A DNA stretch of 64,000 bases, taken from positions 15,850,111-15,914,110 of the forward strand of contig JAAONU010000016.1 in NCBI GenBank assembly GCA_012932295.1. Reading direction: 5' to 3'. Both the position numbers and the translations under genes were made by a program. This DNA comes from Cyclina sinensis. Lineage: Eukaryota; Mollusca; Bivalvia; Venerida; Veneridae. This document shows positions 13,801 to 23,250 of the stretch, piece after piece. The notes beneath the pieces are model-generated. The model saw only the letters and a list, made by a program, of their open reading frames with translations. It had not been told where the DNA came from and did no database searches. Positions within the stretch are counted from its first letter, which is position 1, and each line of letters starts with the position of its first letter.

Positions 13801-16800
13801 AGTCTAAAACAAGACTTTTAGGCTTCTGTTCGGACACTGTTATGCTGAAATAAATAAATAAATAAATAAATAAATATTGCAGCTCAAAGCTTCGAGGAAG
13901 GGTCTGAACCAGAGAATGACGTCAGCGTTTTTGACTGGAACGTCACTTCCTCTCACCAGCATGTCGACACAAATGGTACCATGAATGCGACCTTCACCTT
14001 CTTTCAAAATATGACTATTACTCCTGCACTTTCGTGGTCCCTGCGAGATGTTGACATGGATCTTGGTCCTCCGATACGAGTGAGGCGAGTATAAATTTAC
14101 CTCTGTTGTGTAGATGGACTATGTTCATGTCTGAACACGGATGGTATTTTTTTAAAAGGGAGACAACATATCATTAGTAGTAAACGCAACAGTGCGTGTC
14201 CTAATTCTGTTAAAGGGAGATAATATTTCATTAGGCGTATTCTCTTTACTTCTATTAAGGATTTCACGACTTGTTGAAGGAAAAAAAATCATTTCATTAG
14301 GAGTTAACACGATATCGCGTCTCTTTATTTTGTTAAAGGGAGATAACATTAGGAATATAACATTTTATACCTGGTTTGATGTTATTACAGTACAAGACCG
14401 ACGTTGAGTGTTATATCTAGCTCGGACACAGTAGCACGTTGTCATGAGACGTCTGTCTCAATCGACAGTAACATCTCTGTACCAAATACTGACCTCGGTG
14501 TACAAGCTTATGGATTTGACATTTGGTAAGAAAATATGTCATGAACATACGTACTGATTCTATTCCAGTAACAATTGCAATGTGTAAAAAAATGAAAAAA
14601 AAATGAAAAAATTATAGAGCTACAAAATAGTCCGATTATGAATAAAAAGAAGGAAGTAATCATAACTCTATATGTTATGTATTTTTCTATTGTCTGCTCA
14701 ATGCGCACCTTTTCATTGCACGCAAAAACTGTAATATAGAAAACGGGGCTATCAATATGTTTGTAAATCAAAACTCGCAAGGCTTCTGTGAAACGAAAAC
14801 AAAACCACCTGCCGTGAGGCAATACATTACCGACGCCGTTCAACTGTTCAAAATTACGTCTCAGAATTATGGTATATAGTTGGTTTTAAAAATCTGCAGA
14901 AATCGGATTTTCTCTCTTTATTTACTGAGTGTTTTTCAGACAAAAAGAGGACAAAGTTGTCGAATAATTACATCATTGAAGAAATAGCAACTAATATAAC
15001 TGAGAAAGATCGAAGACTACATATCTACGAGGCCCTTTAGATATAACCACAAATAAAACGGCTCTCTTGAGTTTAGCCTCCTGTAAAATTTGAAATTTCA
15101 TATAAAATTTTATTGATGAACGGCTTTGCTACAGTGCTATAGTAGGGAATGAAAGTTTGGTTATTTACTTCAAGAATTAGATTTAAACTTGCTTCATACT
15201 TTTTAAACGCACATAAGGAAAGAAAGTTAAATGGAAAAGATGTTGGGTTGTGCAAGTGCTGTAATAGGATATAAGATTGAGATTTACTCAAAGGAAAGTA
15301 AGATAATTTCATAATAATAAGAAGAAATATTCTGTAAACTGTTTTTAATAATTGAAAGACTCGATATTAAAAAATTCTGCTGTAGGAATGTTCGGCTGAT
15401 GAAAAGCCTAACACGGAAGTTTGACATTTTACGACAACCATTACTACACATGTGCCACGCGGACTGCCACGGACCGGAAGAGCTAAGAGCAGACGACACA
15501 ATGGAGAGCGCGTGTCTGGAGCCGTCTGGTCCCATAGTCAGAGGAGACAGTAGATTTTACGGGTTGGTTCTAAACTCTGTTGCTAGAAAATGCACATAAG
15601 CTTCCTGTACACCATGACTTACTCTTAAATTAAAGGAAACACCTAAAACAGTTTACTTTGGTTATCTCCCCTTGACAGTATTGTATTTTGCTTGCCTGTG
15701 ATGAACATATTTAAAGAAACATAGATTGGATGATGACAAGTCACATTTAGACGACTGAAATATGAACCTACACAAACCAGTACCTGTCAGTAAATGTGTC
15801 AGACATTTCCGCAATACGTCTTTGTCACTTTGGTATTGGTTGTCGGTTTTGGATAAAAATACAGAGAAATTACATTGCATACTACAACATTCCGTCTTAA
15901 GGATCATTGTGAAGTTCATTTAATACATGCTATACCAAGGTAGAAGTTTGTCAATAATTTTAATTTAAGAAATTGCTGACCACTGCTGTCTTATTGAAAA
16001 AAAATAACTCAGACGTGGACTATAATGACAAACGGTACTAAGAATCATATGTTAGATAAAATCCAGTCTTACAGCCACTCGACCATCTGGTTAAAAGCTA
16101 TATATGATACTTATATACAGCCTGCATCAGCTATGGGGAGACTACGTTCTCTTTTCTTCCGAAGAAGCAAGCGCAACTTGGTGTGGTGACGTAGACAGAC
16201 CATGTGTAAATTGTTCACATCACGTGATTGGCAATAGTGAGGACAGCAGTTGCGCGGACAGATTAATGAACTTTGACCTTGCAACATCAGTTACGCGCCT
16301 TGCAAAATTTGTCGAGGTCGAATGGCCAGACAGTAAGTCAAAATATATACTTTATATATTTGTCGTTTCTGGCAAGTTTTTAAAGAAAATATTGGTAGTT
16401 TTCAACATAAAATGTCTTAATCTTTGCGTTTTTTTAGACCTGACACTAAAGATACTTAAACCAGTCAGCATATTATGGACTAGTATTTGTTAATACTTTA
16501 TACCAATTTATTGACATGTGTTACAAATAGCTTCAATACAAATATTGAAGCTAAAACAAAATATGCAATAATGTGCCGAATAATAGCTTCTAGCGATATC
16601 GCTTAGTAGAAATTCTAGAATCTTAAAGAAGATACATAACTCATGTAAAATCACAGTTCGCTGAAATGTGAAAGCGCTCATCTTCACAGGAAAGATTCTC
16701 GTGTTAGAAGCTTGGGACGAACCTACCTCAGATTTTCCGGAAGGTCGTCATGGTAACGTGTCGGTGTTCTACGAAGGCCGTGCAGCAGAGATATCTCTTA

Positions 16801-19800
16801 CCAAACCATTAACAAAGGCGTCTGATGCACCCGAGATCGAAAATGACGAATACATTTTAGAACGTCTGACTGAACTTGCTGTTTGTTCAAACTTTGCCTA
16901 CGTAAAGAGGGATAACTCTTCAGTGTCCATGTGTGTAGAAAATAGAAATCTGGAAGCAAGGAAAAAGCGTTCATTATTATCGAGGACGAGACGTTCAGGG
17001 CACGTTGAACATTCAATGGTAAAAGAAATGCTGGAGGAGTTAGGTATGTATTACATGTTAATATTTGTAAATGTCTAAACAGACAAATTACTGATGCCTC
17101 CATTGCAAGGCGAACATGTGTTGCTAATTAGGTCATGATTAGACTTGCACTGAAAGAAAATAAAACAAAACTATCCACATTTGTATTTTAATATGTGATA
17201 TATAAAACTTATTAAATTTGAAGGTTTATAAAATTCTGTTGTTGGTTTGAAATCGTCATAAGTTTGCAAGTGTGACGTGCCATGCTTTGCCAAGAATGAC
17301 CAAGTATCATATGGCTCCTTTGATAAAAGCAATTGCTTCCACGTAATTTGGTCAAATTGAATGAAACTTCTTAAGTGCGATTGGTTTTCTACTTCTTGTT
17401 TTTTTAAGGGGACGGCTGTTGAGGCCTCTGTTGATGATCTAGGGTCTGCACCTAACCTGGCTTTATACGAAGCGTATCCTAGCAATACAACAATGGAGGC
17501 TGTTTGTGGTCCATTCACAGGAACTATCTCACAGGACGACCCAGACAAATTTCGAAGGTACAATTACACAACCTGTTTGACTTTTTTTCTGTTTATTCAG
17601 TAGCTGAAACATTTTAAATTCTCACTAAGCCAAGTATTGCTGCGAAATGTAACCAACTACCGAACGCATTTGTACCTTAGTTGACGACAATTCTTTTTGT
17701 TATACGGCGGTGTATATGTAGTTATATCCAGCCATGCACTAACTACACAATTCATCCGTTATATAGCACGACGCGCGCTAACTGACCTTTATGCCAGGTA
17801 AACTGACGTATCTAACTATTGTATAAGATATTTACAGCCTTTTTTTTTTTCGTGTATTTGTGATTATACTGCTCACTGCCCAAGGCCCTTATGAGCGTAT
17901 AAATAGCTTATCCTCGAAAAATTCATGTTAACATTAGTTATAAAAGGCATACACGGTTGTCTTAAGATGAAAGAATGAATCAAGTTGTATATTAATCAAC
18001 ACTTATCGAACGGATTAGCGAGTTGGATATCTTTTAAAGTGTATTTTTTACATTACATGCGTTTGAGCTTACCTGTTCAAGTGATATTTAAAGCACAATA
18101 TGTCCCCTCGCTGGTCGAAAGGTTTAATAATATCTCATAAGTGTGGCTTTTTAGTTCTTGTAGTATTCACTGATTGTAGGATAGTATTCTTTTTGCCGAT
18201 GACTGGACCCCAGTCATTTTCACTTTATATTTCTAGACTGGTTGAATATCCATTGAGTAACGCAGAATTTGAATCTGAGGGTCCTGCTGACACGTGGTGT
18301 GGTGTAGAGACGCGGCAGTGTCAGGGACTGTACCCTGCCCTCGGATGATCTGGATGACCACTGGACGTGGTGCGGTACAAGGACCATGCATATGAGACTT
18401 GCATCTGGTCTTCAGAGACTGTCCACTATCACAAACCAACAGGGTACTGCTCAAGTCAGATTACGTACACGTTCAATGCATGTGTGAAGAATATATTCCA
18501 AATCTACTCATCAGTTGCTAGAAACTGATTTTAAATCCGATATTTTACTTTATAGTTAAACAATTTCCCGTAAAGTCATGTACACAATACTCATGGAAGA
18601 AAATATCAGTAAAAAGATCCGAGACAATTATTTTCAATTATTTTGTGTTCTTAAATTCGAGCACATGCTTCGTCATAATCATAAAATCATAATACCGTGT
18701 CTCTAATATTGACTATCATTGGTTAGTTTGAGTAACCATTGATGTATAAGTAGTTACATCTTAATACGACTTTCAAGAGACGGCTAAAAATATGATTATT
18801 TCAGTTAAAGTAAACAGGGCATTGTCGATGAAAGAACCAGACAACAGCTCTAAACTCTTCGAGGAAGGCAGGTATGTGATGAGTGTTCATTAAGTACCTA
18901 TTACCTCCTGTAAGATAATTATGTTACAGACATACAGATATTGAAGCTGTGATTTAAGTGTTTTGTCTGAGCTATTAAAACAATGTAGAAGAGCGGATTG
19001 ATGCCAACATTCTAAGCCACACTTGAACTGTCTTCAAAATACAGTGAAAAAATATCACTAGTTCAAATTACACTCTCTTTCGATCAATGTTGCCAGGCGC
19101 GTAGCTAGCCTATAAAGAATGTGGATTCAAAATAATCTAGGGGGGTCAGGGGGCATGCCCCCCCTGAAAATTTTGAAATAAATGGTGCAATTTGGTGCGT
19201 TTTGGGGCCTCCGGAGAGCTTTCTTGACCAACGAAAATCCATTTATTTTAGCATAAAAATGGAGATGAATAGCTTTACTTTCGTTTATTTCAACTACAAT
19301 TTCAAACCACATTTTTTTTACTAAAAAAATTTTTTTTTTGTCAAAATAATGTGGATTCAGCTGCGTACTCGCGTATAGGCAGCTACGCGCCTGGTTGCTC
19401 GCATTTAAAGGTAAAAAGTTGTAAAATTGTCTAATTCTTTACCGTCATTGAGTCGCGTTGCATTTCCGGTCAACATCGTGTTTCATTATTTATTTCGTAT
19501 TATTTAGAGCAGCGCGGAATAAGCATGGTACCAGGGTCTTCATTTTCAATGGACGAATTTGCTTCGAAAGCCATTCTTGCGGGCTTCGACTATGTGAAAT
19601 ACGCTTCTGAAAATTATCTAGAAGTCTGTGTTAAACTTCAAGATGGCATGCAGGCGACCGTCGTTTCATTTCCTCTTGCTAAACTTATCGCAGTACCACT
19701 TCCGGTTGGAGAAGAGGACGAATACGATTACCCGGAAGTTGTGAAGAAAGAAACTAGAAAACCTTTGCTCTTTGACTTTTTCACCAGTCCAGATATTATT

Positions 19801-22800
19801 GGCATCCACTTTCGATTGAGCAACTTTGTGAGTCCTGGCAGACGACATTTACGGATTGATCCAGTGCTGGTGAACCTTCTAGATTTAGGGTACAACATTT
19901 ACCATGGCGGGTTTTATGTGATTTCTGGTTCAGGATACAGACCTAGATCTGTCAACAACGATAATATTGCGACAAGGCATGAGAAAGAAATAATCAGATA
20001 CAGGATGGGTCAGGCTGTGGAAATCAAACCGAACATGCCCACTAATAATAACATGCTTTTTGACCTTGGGCTTGCCATGATTAAAGTTGCTCGTACAGTG
20101 CGGATGCGTCGTATTGGCGTTGGAATAGGTTGTAAAACAGATAGGCTATACTTTGAAATCCGTCCAATGGACAAGAATAACAGCAAGTCCATAGACGTTT
20201 GGGAAAGTGGAAATGTGGATCTTTTTAACAGATTGAAAGAAATTGAGTACCTTGTGTCTATAGGTAATTTTCGATATTTCGTCTTATAATTGTTTTATAC
20301 AATGAATTTCTCTCTCTCTTTTTCTCTCTCATTGTAGAATAAAAAGTTTAAGATTAAAAACTACTGTTTGGAAAAATAAGTATTGATATATCCTTGACTA
20401 GGTCTAGGTCTCTTAATTGAATTAAAGCATGTGGTTTAGATTTCTATAAAAGACATTAATAAAGGTATAGAATACATAACAATTGAAAACGTTCCCCCTG
20501 TTCGTTTTCACTACTACTATATATTAAAGATTTAACTTTTCGACGCTTCTCTTTTGTCATATGTCAGTGAAAATCCTTGCAAGTCAAAGCATATGAAAAG
20601 TCTTTCGATGAAGATAGTCCATACGGCAGCAGACTGTTGCCCACAGTACATGTATCTAGAAACTGTTGCTTGTATATGTTTTCAGGTGTGACAATATGCA
20701 CATATATTCAGGTAAAAGAAACAATCATTAAATGATATCTGACAGACAGACATTTTTTGTATATTTGTGCAGGCGGTACCGTAGTCACGGCGACTTTTGA
20801 CCCCGTCATCTGCAAGGAGTCTGAAATAGGAAGCAACTTTTTCTACTTCAGCTTTGACCTTGAAGAAGAAGGGTAGGTAAAAAAACAAACGTATCCAGTC
20901 ACAAGAAACGTTTTAAATGTATCTAAATTAATAATCCTTTTAATGAAAGTTAATTCTTAATTTTTTCATTTACACTGCAGTAAGAATAAAAACTGGACTA
21001 AAATATATTGCATTATTTTCAAGAAATAGAACGTAAAAAGGTAAAGTAGAATTGCACTGGTGACCTAGGTGTCAAACTAGATCCATTCATGATCGAAACT
21101 TAGAGTTACAAATATTCAGATCAGCTGTGAATTTACAGTCCATGCAACTGCATCAGACCGAGGAGTTTTGTGAGGAGACAAGAGAAGACAGAAAAAGGGT
21201 AGGCGAGGGACTTACAGAAGGTTTTCAGCAGAGTGGCAGGATCTGACAGACTTCCAAGGAAAGATATCGTGTCTGAAATACAGGAATGCATTGTAGACAC
21301 ATGTGGCGGCTGTCCTAGCACGGGTAAGATGATGATTTTTCCATTTGTTTTCGTGGTAATACAGATATTCGATGATTTATTTTGATACCCTTTCAAATAT
21401 TGTTTTGATAAAGGCAGAAATGATTAATGCAAGAACTCTTAAATGTAAAAATGAATAATGTGAAAGTTGAGTTATTTTTATTGTTATGAATACTCATTTT
21501 ATTCTAAATTACTTCCGTATGACAGAAATTAAACTATTTGTAGATATGTAGGCTTTATTCATTTTCTATATTAAAATTGTTTAGTGGTCAAATGTTTTTA
21601 AGTATGACCAAGTAATATTATTGCAACAAAAACACATCATTCATATTCAAACAATATGTGCTTATTCTTCTTTGTATCAGGATTAGTTCGCCTTTTAAAC
21701 GTAATAAGTTATAATTATAATAACAAGCATATTATGAGGATCTAATTATTAGTTGTTTCAAATTTAAGGTGCAATTTGGAAACAAAAAGTTATAAAATGT
21801 GCAAAGATGGTCTCGCGATTCCTAGAACGGGCCAGTACACCCTACCCACCTCTTGTTGACAAGGTGACAATATTTAACACAGAAAATCTCCAATCCTCTG
21901 TTCATTCATTGGCCTGTCATGACGGTAACATTTGTATAGAAAATACAAAGCTTTATGCTATTTTAGGTAAGTTTTCAGCTCTTTCGTGGGATCAAGAAAC
22001 TTCAACCTTTAGAACTTTTAGTTACGAATTTAACTTGTATGAATACAGTTAAGTTCTGTTTCTGGTTGAAATAACGTCATACACATTTCTGTAATGTTTA
22101 ACATTTAATGTTTATTATCACCACCATAATAAATAAAAGTTGAATAAAAACTTAATAGAATTCTAAAAGTTCTTCGTGGTTTAACTAGAGGAAAAATTAC
22201 AACAGCAAATATCATTTGCTAGAATATAGTTAAGAAATTGACAAGCCCGAAAAGAGGTTTTTGTGAGGCATTTACTTGTCTTCTGCAGAACCAACTATTG
22301 CTGCCACTTACGAACATGAGCACACCACGGACCTATTGTTTGCTGGGTCAGATAATCCGAGTCCGCTGCTAGAAATCGCGGAACAGGAGCTGGCGTGGAG
22401 GGCGGAAGGAAATGTCAACGTGTTTATAGAAAGTATGGAAGACCTGAGTGCACTGAGTAACACACTCAAGGTATATACTGATTTCGTTTCATAATTCTTT
22501 TCTTTTTCTTTATTTCTTTTTTCGCGTGGTAAGGAAAAGTATAAAAAAGTATAGAGCAAGTTAAGCTCCGGATAATACTCTTTCTTAACTGGCAAACCAA
22601 CACTAATTTCCGAAAACAAGTTCTACATGTCTGCAGTGTATTTTCAAAGTTGTTTAAACATCTGAGAAACAAGGTCCCTTTATCATGTTGTAAATAACGT
22701 TTTCTTGTCTCTCATAATTTGCAAATTGATGACCTGAAATTATTTGCTTGAACACTCCCAAATTAAATGGTTTGTTTCAAACTATAATACACAAGTCTCA

Positions 22801-23136
22801 TTATCTTTGTCTGTTTTGATTGTTTACGATATACCGCCTGAACAAACATCTTTCTATAAACAGATAATTATGATGTACAACAGAAAGATAAACAACGTAA
22901 CGTTTCACATCACTGATGCAGCCAGCAAAGATAACATATATTTTGGTATCCATGAGTTAGTTGCGCAGTGGTCGGGTTCCGTGTGCCCGCGATGGAGTAG
23001 ACTGGTTTCCACACCATATCGGCTGGAGATAATACCACATGACCGGAAGAAGCGAAGTGCTGAGAGAAGTCAACAAAGAAACCAGATGAAACTAGACATG
23101 AGACACTGGGAGGTCAACTGGTTACTGAAATCCTAA
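10834..23136 (+). CDS. Large secreted-type protein with two tandem Hedgehog signalling-domain-like modules and a third M15/Hedgehog-fold module (5' end not found; several frame breaks)
   Basis: Nineteen exons: 10834-11048, 11324-11499, 12111-12256, 12664-12756, 13339-13562, 13883-14084, 14391-14525, 15386-15562, 16121-16332, 16690-17043, 17409-17557, 18237-18443, 18805-18871, 19508-20263, 20773-20872, 21139-21323, 21826-21966, 22289-22470, 22864-23136; about 1,330 residues. The first 450 residues are beta-rich, Cys-containing and unrecognised. Two modules then follow the full order of the Hedgehog N-terminal domain, and the long exon 14 adds an M15-like module. Two furin-type basic sites follow module 1. 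No Hint domain is visible, so Hedgehog-style cholesterol self-cleavage is not expected. Four exons (2, 11, 12, 14) need removal of one base to stay in frame; TAA at 13433-13435 and TAG at 21200-21202 are in frame. AATAAA lies at 23245. Known: Hedgehog N-domains share the fold of M15 peptidases. Inferred: an extracellular binding or structural role. Confidence 0.72.
13048..13160 (+). repeat. tRNA-like SINE fragment in an intron of the Hedgehog-like gene
   Basis: CCCAGGGGTCTAAAACGTTG followed about 45 bases later by GTTTAAATCC resembles the unit near 51.18 kb (CCAGTGGTCTAAAGC..., TGGTTCGAATACC), so the two are probably copies of one tRNA-derived family. The B-box here is decayed. Confidence 0.4.
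13846..13874 (+). repeat. (AAAT)n microsatellite
   Basis: Seven near-perfect AAAT units directly upstream of the acceptor of exon 6 of the Hedgehog-like gene. Confidence 0.9.
14152..14352 (+). repeat. Short tandem repeat of about 60 bp, 3-4 copies, in an intron
   Basis: Repeats of a unit with AAAGGGAGATAA(C/T)AT, a TTTCATTAGG-like block, and a (G/C)GCGT(G/C)TC block at 14157, 14212, 14278 and 14335. Complementary open frames are produced on both strands and are not genes. Confidence 0.65.
15464..16914 (+). other. Hedgehog N-domain-like module 1
   Basis: Spans exons 8-10. The conserved order of the Hedgehog signalling domain can be followed: GPIVRGDSRFYGL (the G-x-I-x-R....RF..L segment), DYVLFSSEE (the NPDIIFKDEE strand), CADRLMN (the ADRLMTQRC helix start), then VEVEWP, VLEAWDEPTSDF (the VTEGWDEDG loop), VFYEGRAAEISLT (the LHYEGRAVDITTS strand), LTELAVCSNFAYVKR and VSMCVE (the HIHCSVK end). 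The acidic residues that bind calcium in Hedgehogs are largely kept. All three zinc ligand positions are changed: His to Phe, Asp to Glu, His to Met. A Cys-rich insertion (WCGDVDRPCVNC) is extra to the family. Confidence 0.75.
17409..19640 (+). other. Hedgehog N-domain-like module 2
   Basis: Spans exons 11-14. It repeats module 1: GTISQDDPDKFRRLV, FESEGPADTWCG, a Cys-rich insert (RQC then DCTLPSDD after one frame correction), MHMRLASGLQRLSTI, VKVNRALSMKEPD, LFEEGRAA, ISMVPGSSFSMDEF, ILAGFDYVKYASENYLEVCVK. The last block is the clearest Hedgehog match (family form: [20 protein letters not shown]). Zinc ligand positions read Phe, Arg (or a neighbour after the frame correction) and Val, and the calcium loop is poorly kept, so this copy has diverged further than module 1. 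Intron positions and phases parallel those of module 1 (the phase-2 junctions before LHQLW and RLVEY), which supports duplication of an exon block. Confidence 0.72.
19092..19393. mobile_element. MITE with CCAGGCGCGTAGCT terminal inverted repeats
   Basis: The left end CCAGGCGCGTAGCT is the exact complement of the right end AGCTACGCGCCTGG, about 300 bp apart, with TTG on both outer sides as a possible 3-bp target duplication. A GGGGGGTCAGGGGGCATGCCCCCC palindromic block lies inside. No transposase frame. It occupies the intron just before exon 14 of the Hedgehog-like gene. The small minus-strand ORF (19127-19312) is part of this repeat. Confidence 0.8.
19720..20263 (+). other. M15-peptidase/Hedgehog-fold-like module 3, catalytically dead
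   Basis: The rest of exon 14 reads on after module 2: DPVLVNLLDLGYNIYHGG, FYVISGSGYRPRSVN, RYRMGQAVEIKP, LFDLGLAMIKVARTV, RIGVGIGCKTDRLYFEIRP. The order Ser-Gly-Tyr-Arg, (H)RxGxAvDi, a helix, then Gly-x-Gly...h-x-H/F-x-(D/E)-x-R is that of M15A/M15_3-type D-Ala carboxypeptidases, the structural relatives of the Hedgehog N-domain. The first zinc His is replaced (R-Y-R-M-G), the Asp is Glu, and the final His is Phe (LYFEIRP). Known: the three-ligand site is needed for peptidase activity. Inferred: a binding module. Confidence 0.55.
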
Positions 23137-23244
23137 ATATGCTGGCATTCATTTTATTAGTTGTGTTTGACCATATATTTTGTTGTTGTTGTTTTTTTAA
23201 TGTTTTCGGTTTATTTTCTCTTTCATTAAGATTTATTTGTAAAC

Positions 23245-23250
23245 AATAAA
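23245..23250 (+). terminator. Poly(A) signal AATAAA of the Hedgehog-like gene
   Basis: AATAAA lies about 110 bases after the stop codon, followed by AT- and T-rich sequence. It is the nearest canonical signal downstream of the last exon. Confidence 0.55.

Noticed and set aside
19127..19312. 61-codon minus-strand ORF ending GGMPPDPPRLF
   Set aside because: It lies inside the MITE with CCAGGCGCGTAGCT ends.
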